Assembly: GCA_017634595.1 (NCBI GenBank)
Contig: JAGBNC010000018.1
Location: forward strand, 24,569-88,568
DNA from: Bacteroidales bacterium
Lineage (GTDB): Bacteria; Bacteroidota; Bacteroidia; Bacteroidales; UBA932
Direction: 5' to 3'
DNA: 64,000 nt
Shown: positions 1-8,659 of the stretch, piece by piece
Layout: each line of letters starts with the position of its first letter
How positions within the stretch are numbered: the stretch's first letter is position 1
Program-made: the position numbers and the translations under genes
The notes under the pieces: generated by a model
Databases searched by the model: none
Seen by the model: the letters and a program-made list of their open reading frames with translations, nothing else
Told to the model about the DNA's origin: nothing

Positions 1-784
1 CGGCGTCATTGAGCTCGTATCCAACTTTAGTACATATATTCCACTTGCCGAGGGTTAGAATGGCCTTGACTATGAAGGACCAGTCGGTGAACGGGTTGGC
101 CTGCTGGAAGGCGAAGCGGTCTATCATATCTACGTCAACCACCAGCTTCCCCATGTTGAATTTATTGCCGAGGATGATCCAGTTCATCTTGCGGTGCAGT
201 TCATCTTCTACCAGATTATAGCTCCAGATGGTTTTCCACCAAGGCCAGAAATGTCCGTTCCAGTAAAGGTTGTAGGAATAGGCGTTCTGGGTCACCGGCG
301 ATATCGGGGACGGGATAAACTGAGCTGAGAGGGCCTGTCCTTCGGCAGGGCTGAAGGTGGCGGTGGCCCCGAAAGCATAGTACTGGTAAAGCCTGTTGCT
401 GAAGGCGCCGTAATAGTACACATCGATGGGCGGAGAGTCGATCTCGTAGCCACCTGCGAGGATAGGCTGCTTGCCTGCAGTGAATGACCATTTGGGTGAC
501 GCCTGCCAGGTCAGCCACAGAAAGTCAGTGGCGTTGAACGGGTTGGCGTCTTCGATTTTCTTGTTGAAGCGTTGACGCACCCGGAAGGTCAGGCCGTCGG
601 CCAGCTGTCCCTTGATGTGCATATTGAAGTAATCTCCCTGGAAATGAGAGTCATACACTCCGTCGGTAGTCTGCTGATGGAATGTGGCCCTTGCTTCGAA
701 GGATATCTCATCTACATGAGTTTGTTGGGCGGCGGCGGACAATGCCCCGGCGAGGAGAACCAGGCTCAGAATAGTTCGTTTCAT
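1..784 (-). CDS. Phosphate-selective porin O/P family protein, C-terminus cut by window edge
   Basis: Reading the minus strand from the ATG at 784 gives an open frame of 261 codons to the window edge. It starts with a signal peptide (MKRTILSLVLLAGALSAAAQ) followed by aromatic-rich alternating strands typical of an outer-membrane beta barrel. The pattern around residues 65-105 (RVRQRFNK, then a TDFLWLTWQASPKWSFTAGKQ segment) is what I expect from Bacteroidota porin O/P proteins, which form anion or phosphate channels. The C-terminal half lies outside the window. Family assignment is from pattern recognition only; substrate is unknown. It is divergent from clpB. Confidence 0.72.
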   Translation of the reverse strand, partial: MKRTILSLVLLAGALSAAAQQTHVDEISFEARATFHQQTTDGVYDSHFQGDYFNMHIKGQLADGLTFRVRQRFNKKIEDANPFNATDFLWLTWQASPKWSFTAGKQPILAGGYEIDSPPIDVYYYGAFSNRLYQYYAFGATATFSPAEGQALSAQFIPSPISPVTQNAYSYNLYWNGHFWPWWKTIWSYNLVEDELHRKMNWIILGNKFNMGKLVVDVDMIDRFAFQQANPFTDWSFIVKAILTLGKWNICTKVGYELNDA

Positions 785-840
785 AATCGGTCGCAAAGTT
801 GGCAAAATTCCCACACATACGCAACCCCGCAGCCGGCTGT

Positions 841-923
841 CCGTCCTCGTTTCGGGCCTCCGGTGAGGACGGCCTGACGTTTTCAGCCGCCCCGTCCTCA
901 AAACGGGCATCCGGTGATGACGG
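841..923. repeat. Two GTCCTC/GAGGAC hairpins upstream of clpB, possible REP copies
   Basis: Hairpin one pairs 841-848 (CCGTCCTC) with 865-872 (GAGGACGG). Hairpin two pairs 892-900 (CCGTCCTCA) with 915-923 (TGATGACGG) with one mismatch. Both share the GTCCTC...GAGGAC arms of the palindromes flanking the transposase at 3222-4157, and both carry a related interior ending in CCGGTGA. They sit in the 243-bp gap between the divergent porin and clpB genes, so they could also be leader hairpins. Arms are seen; the REP identity is inferred. Confidence 0.5.
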
Positions 924-1027
924 CAAGGTGCCGGGCGGAAGAGCTGCTGACAAATTGTCAGTGGAATATAATTTGACCGGACTAATGCGGGTCCTTGAAG
1001 GGCCCGGGTACTAACTATTTGATTGTT

Positions 1028-3079
1028 ATGGATAATAAATATGAATTCTTAAGTAAGTATGCTATCGACCTGAATCAGGCCGCAGCATCAGGCAAACTCG
1101 ATCCGGTCATCGGCCGTGACGACGAGATCCGAAGGGTCCTGCAGATTCTGTCCCGCAGGACCAAGAACAACCCTATCCTCGTGGGCGAGCCCGGCGTGGG
1201 CAAGACCGCTATCTCGGAAGGGATCGCGGCAAAAATCGTCAACGGGGAGGTGCCTGAGAACCTTAAGAGCCGCAGAGTGTTCTCGCTGGATATGGGCGCG
1301 CTGATCGCAGGCGCCAAGTATCAGGGCGAGTTCGAGGAGAGGCTCAAGGGAGTGGTCAAGGAAGTAGTCGATTCTGACGGAGAAATTATCCTCTTCATCG
1401 ATGAGATACACACCCTAGTGGGTGCCGGACGGAGCAGCGGCGCAATGGATGCTTCCAACATCCTCAAGCCGGCCCTGGCCCGCGGCGAACTGCGGACCAT
1501 AGGCTCCACGACACTCGACGAATACCAGAAGTACTTCGAACAGGACAAGGCTCTGGAGCGTCGTTTCCAGAAAGTCATGGTGGACGAGCCTTCGCCCGCC
1601 GAGAGCATTGCCATACTGAGGGGACTTAAGGAAAGATATGAGACTCACCACCGTGTGAGCATCGAAGATGACGCACTCATTGCGGCAGTTAACCTCAGCC
1701 ACCGCTACATCAACAACCGTTTCCTGCCCGACAAGGCTATCGACCTTGTAGATGAAGCGGCGTCCAAGCTCCGTCTGGAGATGAATTCGGTGCCGGAACC
1801 TATCGACGATCTGAACGCACGCATACGTCAGCTGGAGATAGAGAAGGAAGCTATCAAACGGGAGGGCACCTCGCTGAAAAGCGAGAAGATAGATTCGGAG
1901 CTTGCCGAGGCCAAGGAGAAGAAAGCAGAGCTGGAGAAGCGCTGGAACGAGGAGAAAGGCATTGTGACAGAGCTCAATAACCTACGTTCTCAGATAGAAG
2001 ACTTCAAGCGCGAGGCTGCCATTGCCGAGCGCTCTGGCGACTACGGCAAGGTGGCTGAGATACGATACGGCCGTCTGGCGGCCGCCCAGCAGCGGCTCAA
2101 GGAACTCTCTGCCCAGCAGGCCGCAATCAAGAACCCTATCATCACCGAGGCTGTGACTCCGGAGGATATTGCCGAGGTCGTGGCCCGCTGGACCGGCATC
2201 CCCGTGAACCGTATGCTGGAAAGCGAGAAGGAGAAGCTTCTGCACATGGAGGAGCAGCTCCACAAGCGCGTGGTGGGTCAGGACAAAGCAATCGAAGCTG
2301 TGTCCGACGCAGTCCGCCGCTCGCGTGCCGGCCTGAGCAACGAACACCGTCCCATTGGATCGTTCCTGTTCCTGGGAACCACCGGCGTGGGCAAGACGGA
2401 GCTGGCCAAGGCGCTGGCTGAGTTCCTGTTCAACGACGAATCCATGATGACCCGTATCGACATGAGCGAGTATCAGGAAGCGCACACCGTATCCCGTCTG
2501 GTGGGTGCGCCTCCGGGATACGTGGGCTACGATGAGGGTGGCCAGCTGACCGAAGCCGTACGGCGCAAACCTTACTCGGTAATCTTGCTGGACGAGATAG
2601 AGAAGGCGCACAGCGATGTGTTCAACATCCTCCTCCAAGTGCTTGACGACGGACGTCTGACCGACAACAAGGGGCGTACTGTCGATTTCAAGAACACCAT
2701 CCTCATCATGACGTCCAACTTGAAGGAAGAAGAGTTGAGGCTGCGCATGCGCCCCGAGTTCATCAACCGTATTGACGAGATCGTCAAGTTCGACACCCTG
2801 ACGCCTGATGACATAAGGCAGATCGTACGAATCCAGATGTCGCTGCTGCAGAATAAGTTGGAAGACGATAACGTGATGCTTGAGTACACGCCTGCGTTCG
2901 AAGACTACGTGGTGCGTAACGGCTACGAGCCCGATTTCGGTGCACGTCCTGTCAAAAGGCTGATCCAGCGCGAGTTGGTGAACCGCCTGGCCAAGGAGAT
3001 CCTTGAAGGGCACATCCACAAGGAATCCGCCATCAGCGTCGATGCCGGTCCTGACGGCATCGTCATCCGCCAGAAATAA
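1028..3079 (+). CDS. clpB: ClpB-type AAA+ disaggregase lacking the N-domain
   Basis: 683 residues with two AAA+ modules. Module 1 has Walker A GEPGVGKT and Walker [11 protein letters not shown]. Module 2 has [12 protein letters not shown], the pore loop GYVGYDEGG and [12 protein letters not shown] long middle coiled coil (roughly residues 290-410) marks it as ClpB rather than ClpC. It should resolubilise aggregated proteins with DnaK. Two things are odd. The roughly 145-residue substrate-binding N-domain is absent, as in the short ClpB isoform of E. coli. Also, the stretch between sensor-1 (MTSNL) and RPEFINRID is about 9 residues against 29 in E. coli ClpB. The ATG at 1028 (MDNKYEF) is preferred over the upstream in-frame ATG at 995, because the family-like sequence begins there. 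Confidence 0.88.
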   Translation: MDNKYEFLSKYAIDLNQAAASGKLDPVIGRDDEIRRVLQILSRRTKNNPILVGEPGVGKTAISEGIAAKIVNGEVPENLKSRRVFSLDMGALIAGAKYQGEFEERLKGVVKEVVDSDGEIILFIDEIHTLVGAGRSSGAMDASNILKPALARGELRTIGSTTLDEYQKYFEQDKALERRFQKVMVDEPSPAESIAILRGLKERYETHHRVSIEDDALIAAVNLSHRYINNRFLPDKAIDLVDEAASKLRLEMNSVPEPIDDLNARIRQLEIEKEAIKREGTSLKSEKIDSELAEAKEKKAELEKRWNEEKGIVTELNNLRSQIEDFKREAAIAERSGDYGKVAEIRYGRLAAAQQRLKELSAQQAAIKNPIITEAVTPEDIAEVVARWTGIPVNRMLESEKEKLLHMEEQLHKRVVGQDKAIEAVSDAVRRSRAGLSNEHRPIGSFLFLGTTGVGKTELAKALAEFLFNDESMMTRIDMSEYQEAHTVSRLVGAPPGYVGYDEGGQLTEAVRRKPYSVILLDEIEKAHSDVFNILLQVLDDGRLTDNKGRTVDFKNTILIMTSNLKEEELRLRMRPEFINRIDEIVKFDTLTPDDIRQIVRIQMSLLQNKLEDDNVMLEYTPAFEDYVVRNGYEPDFGARPVKRLIQRELVNRLAKEILEGHIHKESAISVDAGPDGIVIRQK

Positions 3080-3095
3080 TCCTGCCTCTTCGTTC

Positions 3096-3178
3096 GTCCT
3101 CAAAAAAGCCTTGCTTTGAGGACAAACTGCCGGAAAAACATCATTCGTCCTCAAATTCCCGCCATTTTGAGGACGAAT
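3096..3178. repeat. REP-like palindrome pair 5' of the RAYT
   Basis: Palindrome A pairs 3096-3104 (GTCCTCAAA) with 3115-3123 (TTTGAGGAC). Palindrome B pairs 3142-3155 (CATTCGTCCTCAAA) with 3166-3179 in a perfect 14-bp stem with a 10-nt loop. They lie head to tail between clpB and the transposase. Palindrome A and the following AAACTGCCGGAA recur almost unchanged at 4169-4207 on the other side of the transposase. This is the usual layout of REP elements mobilised by a RAYT; A could also double as a clpB terminator. Confidence 0.75.
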
Positions 3179-3179
3179 G

Positions 3180-3210
3180 TTTGTTGTATTAAGGTTTTTA
3201 GGTATTTTTG
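3180..3210 (+). promoter_or_regulatory. Bacteroidota-type promoter of the RAYT gene
   Basis: TTTG at 3180-3183 and TATTTTTG at 3203-3210 are spaced 19 bp apart, matching the -33/-7 consensus TTTG-N19-TAnnTTTG. It lies between the second REP palindrome and the start codon at 3222, leaving a leader of only a few bases. Confidence 0.6.
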
Positions 3211-3221
3211 TGGAAAACTAA

Positions 3222-4157
3222 ATGATTATGAAAAACTTATCCTTTTCAGACAAGGAGTTCTCTTGTCAACAGAACTTTGAGAAACAAGGTCCCTACTGGC
3301 ATATTGCCACCCCCGGTACAACGACCGAAATCCTTTTTACCAACAACGAAGAGTATGCCTTCGGAATGACCCTGATGGCAGAAAGTTTGTATGTGTGCGG
3401 AGTAAAATCCTATGCGTTTTCGCTTATGTCAAACCACCTCCACAACATTGCGGAGGCTGTTAAAAAACAGCAATGCATTGATTTTCTTGAACATTACGGA
3501 ACTCGGTTAAGGCGTTTTGCAAAGTCAAAAGGAAGAAGCCTTGATTTGGATGGATTCGTGTGCGAGCCATTGCCTATAGACAACTTGTCCTCGTTGAGGA
3601 ATAACATGGTGTATGTTGACAGGAATCCCTATGTAATTAATTCAACCCAAACTCCATACTCTTACCCATGGGGATCCGGTTTCCTGTACTTCGGGTATAG
3701 CCCTGCACTTATTCCGTCGGTACCGTATTCATCGCTGAACTTGAGAGAAAAACGGGCCCTCACGCATTCAAGAGACGTAGTTCTATCTGATCAATATACC
3801 GTAAGGAACGGTTTTGTCGCTCCGGAAAGTTTCGTTGATTGGAGAACTGGCCGCAGCTTTTTCAGAGACGCTCACCAGTATTTCAATCTCCTTACGAAGA
3901 ACAGGGAATCATATTCCGAGTTTGCCGCCCTGCTTGGCGACAGGGTAGTGCTGACTGATGAAGAAATGTATGGTGCCGCCGTCTCAATCGCATCAAAGGA
4001 GTATCAGATCTCAAGACTTGCTGAACTTACTGATTATCAAAAGAAAAATATAGCCGCAAAACTCCATTTCGAATACCGCGCCGGCAACGCGCAGATATGG
4101 CGAATTCTCAAGATTGACAAGGCAATTCTTCAGGAACTCTATCCCGAAGCCAGATAA
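3222..4157 (+). CDS. REP-associated tyrosine transposase (Y1/HUH, RAYT)
   Basis: 311 residues. The HUH metal site is visible as SLMSNHLHN (His72 and His74). The likely catalytic tyrosine is Tyr131 in NNMVYVDRNP, the position matching YVxxNP of RAYTs. A typical PYSYPWGSG follows. The C-terminal 60 residues form a helical, basic, HTH-like tail ending in AQIWRILKIDKAIL, as seen in many Bacteroidota RAYTs. RAYTs nick and join single-stranded DNA at REP hairpins. The gene is flanked by REP-like palindromes, has its own promoter, and is more AT-rich than its neighbours, which suggests acquisition. An alternative start is 3228. It appears intact. Confidence 0.85.
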   Translation: MIMKNLSFSDKEFSCQQNFEKQGPYWHIATPGTTTEILFTNNEEYAFGMTLMAESLYVCGVKSYAFSLMSNHLHNIAEAVKKQQCIDFLEHYGTRLRRFAKSKGRSLDLDGFVCEPLPIDNLSSLRNNMVYVDRNPYVINSTQTPYSYPWGSGFLYFGYSPALIPSVPYSSLNLREKRALTHSRDVVLSDQYTVRNGFVAPESFVDWRTGRSFFRDAHQYFNLLTKNRESYSEFAALLGDRVVLTDEEMYGAAVSIASKEYQISRLAELTDYQKKNIAAKLHFEYRAGNAQIWRILKIDKAILQELYPEAR

Positions 4158-4168
4158 CCGACAAAGCC

Positions 4169-4207
4169 GTCCTCAAAAACGCCTTATTCTGAGGACAAAC
4201 TGCCGGA
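4169..4207. repeat. REP-like palindrome 3' of the RAYT
   Basis: GTCCTCA (4169-4175) pairs with TGAGGAC (4190-4196), followed by AAACTGCCGGAA. Aligned with 3096-3134 it differs at only a few positions, all in the loop or inner stem. The two copies form near-identical direct repeats around the transposase gene. Confidence 0.75.
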
Positions 4208-4220
4208 ATAAGATGAATGC

Positions 4221-4263
4221 AAAAAAAAGAGGGTGACGGCTGTCTTGCGACGCGGTCACCCTC
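4221..4263 (-). terminator. Rho-independent terminator of the secG operon
   Basis: GTCACCCTC (4255-4263) and GAGGGTGAC (4229-4237) form a 9-bp stem. Read on the minus strand, the stem is followed by eight Ts (complement of 4221-4228). It lies about 20 bp past the secG stop. Confidence 0.85.
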
Positions 4264-4283
4264 GTAGATTATTTCGGAGAATA

Positions 4284-4637
4284 CTACTCAGCAGCGGGAG
4301 CTTCCGTACTGGGCTCGGTCTGATCGACGGGAGCGGTAGGGAAAGAAGGCTGCTCGGTGGAAGCGGCATTCTCGATCCTGTCGGTGACATCAACGCCGGT
4401 ACCATTGGTTCCGGTGGTGAAAGAAGCAACTACGGATACTACGATGATGAAGGCAACGAGGCCCCAGGTAATCTTCTCGAGGATGTCAGCGGTCTGGCGT
4501 ACACCGAAAGTCTGGTTGCCCGCCACAAAGTTGCTGGCCATTCCCTGTCCCTTGCCGTTCTGAAGCAGCACCACGAGAATCAACAGGATAGCTGCAATGA
4601 CTACGAGCACGGTCAATGTTGTGAATAATGCATTCAT
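4284..4637 (-). CDS. secG: Preprotein translocase subunit SecG
   Basis: 117 residues with two transmembrane helices (about 4-22 and 55-74), joined by the SecG loop with LLQNGKGQGMASNF. The C-terminal tail is rich in Thr, Glu, Pro and Ala, as usual for Bacteroidota SecG. It is the small SecYEG subunit that assists protein export across the inner membrane. It is the last gene of a minus-strand cluster with sigma-54 activator, lptE and a TPR protein, an order I know from other Bacteroidales, and is followed by a strong terminator. Confidence 0.93.
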   Translation of the reverse strand: MNALFTTLTVLVVIAAILLILVVLLQNGKGQGMASNFVAGNQTFGVRQTADILEKITWGLVAFIIVVSVVASFTTGTNGTGVDVTDRIENAASTEQPSFPTAPVDQTEPSTEAPAAE

Positions 4638-4640
4638 ATC

Positions 4641-5192
4641 TCAGTTTTTGTCTAATTTTTCAATAAGGGCTGCAAAGTAAACACTTTTTTCCGGATATCG
4701 CAAACTTAGTTTGGAATAAATTTGCTTTGCTTCACTCAGATAGCCCTGCTCGGCATAGATCCCGGCCAGAGTTTCAGTACACAGGTCAAAGCTGTCATCG
4801 GGAACCTCCTCCGTAAAATCCTCCCTGTCGGAAGAAGCAAAAGAAGGAAAGATAGAGTCGTCGCTCCGGCGCACTTCCTTGTACTGGGCAGCTGAAAAAT
4901 AATCTCCACCCACTACGAAAATACGCCCCGGATCGGCTTTAACGCGCGGTTGAAGCAGGGTACTCACCTCGCTGTCGGAATAATCGCGGACAGGATTGTT
5001 GACCAAATTGTAAAGCATGCGCCTCGACACCACGTACAAAGCCGCCTGACCTGTCTGCTGCGGACTCAGACTGCCGCTTTCAGCCATCCTGCGGCACAGC
5101 TCCATACGCGCTCCCGCGTACCAGGGATAGATACTCACCACCCCCAGCAACTCCTCCATGTTCAGGCGCTTTATGTCTATGCTCCTTACCAT
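4641..5192 (-). CDS. TPR-like protein between lptE and secG, function unknown
   Basis: 183 residues from the ATG at 5192; the frame is open further upstream, but that part lies inside lptE. Starting at 5192 gives a 7-bp overlap with the lptE stop, typical of translational coupling. The C-terminus (LAGIYAEQGYLSEAKQIYSKLSLRYPEKS) is one clear tetratricopeptide motif; the rest is helical without a recognised motif. No signal peptide is evident. Position suggests a helper of envelope biogenesis, but that is only inference. Confidence 0.75.
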   Translation of the reverse strand: MVRSIDIKRLNMEELLGVVSIYPWYAGARMELCRRMAESGSLSPQQTGQAALYVVSRRMLYNLVNNPVRDYSDSEVSTLLQPRVKADPGRIFVVGGDYFSAAQYKEVRRSDDSIFPSFASSDREDFTEEVPDDSFDLCTETLAGIYAEQGYLSEAKQIYSKLSLRYPEKSVYFAALIEKLDKN

Positions 5193-5683
5193 TGTGCTAC
5201 TGCGGCGTTGAAAATATCTTCTACAAGCTTCTCCACAATCTCGGCGCAAAGGCCGCTCTCCACAGCGTCAAGCGTATTGGTGGAATCGTATTCTGAATAA
5301 GCAGTAAAACTCTTATCAAAGTTTTCCTCGGGGTGCAGCTTGTCGGTAAACTGCACTTTCACGGTGACTGTCAGTTTGTTGCGGGCCGCCACTTCGTCGG
5401 CTGTCACGGCCGCGGGAGTCACATCGTAACCAGTGATCTGCCCCGACAGTTCCATATCCCCGTCAAGATCGACCTGCTCCAGACGCGTCATGCGGCGGAA
5501 CTGATTGCGGATGGCCTCGGTGAGGTCGTTGCTCAGCGAAGGGTTGACCCTCAGCGCCCTGTACTCGAAGAAGTTGATAGTAATAGTGTTAACGTCCGGC
5601 TGTATGGAAGTCCTGGAGAAGGAATAGATGCCGCAGGAGTTCAGCACGAACAAGGCGGCCAGCAATGGAATCAGCCGTTTCAT
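5186..5683 (-). CDS. lptE: LPS assembly lipoprotein LptE
   Basis: 165 residues with lipoprotein signal MKRLIPLLAALFVLNSC, lipidated Cys at 17 and GIYSFSRTS following. The body alternates strands and helices, with LSNDLTEAIRNQF and a TGYDVTP segment as in the Bacteroidota LptE family. LptE plugs the LptD barrel and delivers lipopolysaccharide to the outer leaflet. It overlaps the upstream activator by 4 bp (5680-5683) and the downstream TPR gene by 7 bp, so the genes are almost certainly one transcript. Confidence 0.85.
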   Translation of the reverse strand: MKRLIPLLAALFVLNSCGIYSFSRTSIQPDVNTITINFFEYRALRVNPSLSNDLTEAIRNQFRRMTRLEQVDLDGDMELSGQITGYDVTPAAVTADEVAARNKLTVTVKVQFTDKLHPEENFDKSFTAYSEYDSTNTLDAVESGLCAEIVEKLVEDIFNAAVAQW

Positions 5684-6882
5684 AAATTCTTCTTTTTCTC
5701 AGCGAGCTTGCGGTAAATCGTACGCTCGGAAATACCGAGCTCCTTGGCGGCCTCCTTGACCTTGCCCCCGTGCCTCTGCAGCGCGCGCTCAATCAACTCT
5801 TCCCCCATGTGGCGCATGTTGAGCTCCTGCGGATGCTTGACAGGCTCATCATAAATCTGCTCTTCGGGCTCGTCAGCCACCGGCTGCACCACCATGGCCG
5901 GGGCAGGCGCAGGCACTGCGGCCGGAGCTCCGGAATGGACTATGCTCTTAAGCGTGTCAACCTCTTGCTTCAAGTCAAGTATCGCCTTGATTATCATCTT
6001 CTTGTCCTCGTCACTGAAGGCACTCCCGGCGGCTGTAGCGCCAGGTTGCGCCGGAAGCAGCGAGTCCTGCTCGTCGGGCAGGTAACGCGACAGCACCTCC
6101 GGGCCAAGTTCCACCCTGTCGGTGCCGCCACGGGAGGGACGGCTCTCAATGGCGCTGATCGTCTCGGCAACATTCTTAAGCTGACGCACGTTACCGGGCC
6201 AGCGGTAAGAAGACAGGCGGGAGATGGCGTTGAGATCAAGCGTCACCCTGCAGCAGCCGTACTTCTGCGCAAAGTCAGCGGCAAACTTGCGGAACAACAG
6301 ATAGATATCGCTCTTGCGCTCGCGAAGGGGCGGCATCTGTATCTGTATCGAATTGATGCGGTAGTACAGGTCCTGACGGAATTTACCGGTGGCCACGGCG
6401 TAGGAAAGATTGACGTTGGTAGCGCAGATAACGCGCACATCGGTCTTTTCCACCTTGGACGACCCCACCTTCATGAACTCACCGTTCTGCAGGACCCTGA
6501 GCAGCATTGCCTGAGTCTCCTTGGGCAGTTCGCCTATCTCGTCCAGGAAAATAGTACCGCCGTTGGCCTCTTCGAAATAGCCCTTGCGCTCGCCCACGGC
6601 CCCGGTGAAGGCTCCCTTTTCATGCCCGAACAGCTCGGCATTGATGGTGCCTTCGGGAATGGCGCCGCAGTTCACAGCGAGGTAGCGTCCGGTACGCCTG
6701 CGGCTGTGCTGGTGAATAATCTGAGGTATGTTTTCCTTTCCTGTACCGCTCTCTCCCTCAATAAGAACCGTAAGATCGGTGGGTGCAATGGCCACAGCGG
6801 TCTCGAGGGCACGGTTGAGAGAGGGATCGTTACCGATAATGTCGTATCTATTCTTTAATGTCTGAAGCTCTTGTGCGTCCAT
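5680..6882 (-). CDS. Sigma-54-dependent transcriptional activator (AAA+ and Fis HTH)
   Basis: 400 residues with no receiver or sensor domain ahead of the AAA+ core. Walker A is GESGTGKE, the sigma-54 contact loop is GAFTGA, and Walker B is GGTIFLDEIGE. A variable, Ala/Pro-rich linker spans roughly 290-345. The C-terminal Fis-type HTH is KVKEAAKELGISERTIYRKL. Such proteins remodel RpoN holoenzyme to open promoters. Lacking an N-terminal sensor, it may be regulated through abundance or the linker. It heads the lptE/TPR/secG operon, an arrangement conserved in Bacteroidales as I recall. It is divergent from the lipoprotein at 6946. Confidence 0.9.
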   Translation of the reverse strand: MDAQELQTLKNRYDIIGNDPSLNRALETAVAIAPTDLTVLIEGESGTGKENIPQIIHQHSRRRTGRYLAVNCGAIPEGTINAELFGHEKGAFTGAVGERKGYFEEANGGTIFLDEIGELPKETQAMLLRVLQNGEFMKVGSSKVEKTDVRVICATNVNLSYAVATGKFRQDLYYRINSIQIQMPPLRERKSDIYLLFRKFAADFAQKYGCCRVTLDLNAISRLSSYRWPGNVRQLKNVAETISAIESRPSRGGTDRVELGPEVLSRYLPDEQDSLLPAQPGATAAGSAFSDEDKKMIIKAILDLKQEVDTLKSIVHSGAPAAVPAPAPAMVVQPVADEPEEQIYDEPVKHPQELNMRHMGEELIERALQRHGGKVKEAAKELGISERTIYRKLAEKKKNL

Positions 6883-6908
6883 AACTGTGCAAAGTTATGA
6901 AAAAATCT

Positions 6909-6916
6909 TATCTTTG
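6909..6916 (+). promoter_or_regulatory. -7 box for the TPR/OmpA-like lipoprotein
   Basis: TATCTTTG matches TAnnTTTG and is 29 bp before the ATG at 6946, within the divergent gap. No clear TTTG is seen at the ideal distance. Confidence 0.5.
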
Positions 6917-6945
6917 TAGTTTTACAGTGCAACATTTATATAATT

Positions 6946-8589
6946 ATGAAAAGGATTCTTACTTATGTAGCGCTAGCAGCGCTGGCACTTATCTCATCGT
7001 CTTGTGCAAAATCAAGGCTCGAGCAGATGCAACTCGCCAAAGATGTTGACATCAAGTGCACCCCCGAAGTGCTTGAGGTAGTGGCCGGAAAGATCCCCGC
7101 CACTGTATCAGTCACTTGCCCCAAGGGATATTTTCATCCCAAAGCCACAATGGATGTAACCCCTGTACTTGTGTACGAGGGCGGCGAACTCAAAGGCAAA
7201 CTCCTCAGCTATCAAGGCGACAAGGTCAAAGACAACTTCAAGGTTGTATCGTCCGACGGCGCCACCATCACCGAGAAACTCGTGTTCCCTTATACCCCCG
7301 GATGCGAAAAAGCCCGCCTGGAACTGCGCGGCGTCATCCACTACAAGGATAAAGAGTACCCGGTAGGTGCCATCAAGGTAGCTGACGGATGTCTTAACAC
7401 CTACATGCTGGCCGACGTGAACGGCGTGTACGCCCCCAAGCCGGATGGATACCAGCCCATTCTCTACCGCACTACGGAAGGACGCATTCTGTACGATGTG
7501 AACTCCGACAGAGTCAAACAGGACCAGTTCGAGACCAATTCCATGGTCAACTACAAGAACTCCCTCGAATACCTCAAGGAAGACGAGCGCACCACCATCA
7601 AAGGCACTCAGATTGTTGCTTACGCATCACCTGAGGGCGGTAAGGAATACAACGCCAAACTCTCCGACAAGCGTGCCGACACAGCTCAGAAGGCCCTCGA
7701 CAAGGTAGCCTCCGACGTAGAATTCACAGGAACCGAAGTCAAGAGCGTCGGTCAGGACTGGGACGGCTTCCAGGAAGCGGTGTCCAAGTCCAACATCGAA
7801 GACAAGGACCTCATCCTACGCGTACTTTCCATGTACAGCGACCCGGCCGTACGCGAAAGCGAAATCCGCAACCTCTCGCAGATCTACTCCGAAATCAACA
7901 AGAAAGTCTTCCCCGAGCTGCGCAGGGCGCGCCTTGTGACCAGCACCGAATTCCGCAACTACAACGACGAGGAACTGGTGAAGATGGCTGAAAAAGGCCT
8001 CGACCGCTTCGACGAACCCTCAGTGCTGAGGCTCGCCACCATAGCAGAGACCCCCGAGAGCAAGGAGACGCTCTACAAATACGCCATCAGCAAGTTCAAC
8101 TCCGACGTGGCCCGCTACAATCTGGCGATGGTGTATCTCGACGAGGGCAAGACTTCGCTCGGCGGTGCCTACCTGAGCAAGATCAAGGAGCCCGATGCCG
8201 AAGTGCTCAACGCCACCGGCATTGTGGCCATGCGCAACGGCGACTGGGAGCAGGCAGCCGACTGCTTCGAGAAGGCTGGCGGTATATCCAAGGAGAATGA
8301 AGCCGTGATGGACATCATCAAGGGCGATTATGCAGCTGCGGCCGCTGCAGCCATGGGTCTCAAGGGCGACAATGCAGCTTTGGCCATGCTTCTCAACGGA
8401 GACCTGGACGGTGCCTCGGCAGCCCTGCAGGGCGAAGGCGCCAGGACCAATTACCTGCGCGCCGTCATTGCAGCACGCAAGGGACAGAACAGCGAGGCCC
8501 GCAAGTGGCTCGACGCCGCCTGCGAAGCCGATCCGGCCCTTAAAGAACGCGCTTCTAAAGATATTGAGTTCGCTGCGCTTGCTAATTAA
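6946..8589 (+). CDS. Lipoprotein with OmpA-like segment and TPR C-terminus
   Basis: 547 residues. It has a lipoprotein signal (LALISSSCAK). Residues about 25-175 are a beta-rich domain. Around 220-260 there is an OmpA-like pattern (IVAYASPEGG, then NAKLSDKRADTAQKAL), which in that family binds peptidoglycan. From about 350 on, TPR-like repeats occur (VARYNLAMVYLDEGK, NGDWEQAADCFEKAG). It therefore looks like an envelope-tethered scaffold, possibly linking outer membrane and wall. No enzyme motif is visible. I do not recognise a named family. It is transcribed alone from the TATCTTTG box and ends 70 bp before rpsL. Confidence 0.8.
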   Translation: MKRILTYVALAALALISSSCAKSRLEQMQLAKDVDIKCTPEVLEVVAGKIPATVSVTCPKGYFHPKATMDVTPVLVYEGGELKGKLLSYQGDKVKDNFKVVSSDGATITEKLVFPYTPGCEKARLELRGVIHYKDKEYPVGAIKVADGCLNTYMLADVNGVYAPKPDGYQPILYRTTEGRILYDVNSDRVKQDQFETNSMVNYKNSLEYLKEDERTTIKGTQIVAYASPEGGKEYNAKLSDKRADTAQKALDKVASDVEFTGTEVKSVGQDWDGFQEAVSKSNIEDKDLILRVLSMYSDPAVRESEIRNLSQIYSEINKKVFPELRRARLVTSTEFRNYNDEELVKMAEKGLDRFDEPSVLRLATIAETPESKETLYKYAISKFNSDVARYNLAMVYLDEGKTSLGGAYLSKIKEPDAEVLNATGIVAMRNGDWEQAADCFEKAGGISKENEAVMDIIKGDYAAAAAAAMGLKGDNAALAMLLNGDLDGASAALQGEGARTNYLRAVIAARKGQNSEARKWLDAACEADPALKERASKDIEFAALAN

Positions 8590-8600
8590 TGATTTTTTTG

Positions 8601-8608
8601 TAACTTTG
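8601..8608 (+). promoter_or_regulatory. -7 box of the rpsL operon
   Basis: TAACTTTG fits TAnnTTTG and lies 51 bp before the rpsL ATG. A short hairpin, CCCTTTTTTAAAGGG (8613-8627), follows in the leader. Confidence 0.55.
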
Positions 8609-8659
8609 CAGCCCCTTTTTTAAAGGGTAAAGCTATATTTTATTTATTAACAAACACTT

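Noticed and set aside
967-975. TATAATTTG upstream of clpB as a promoter.
   Set aside because: It does not fit TAnnTTTG in register and has no suitable upstream element.
1135-1162. GGTCCTGC...GCAGGACC inverted repeat inside clpB.
   Set aside because: It encodes conserved AAA+ residues (RVLQILSRR) and is explained by coding constraint.
4233-4628. Long plus-strand open frame opposite secG.
   Set aside because: It is antisense to a well-recognised gene and includes a terminator; no family-like features.
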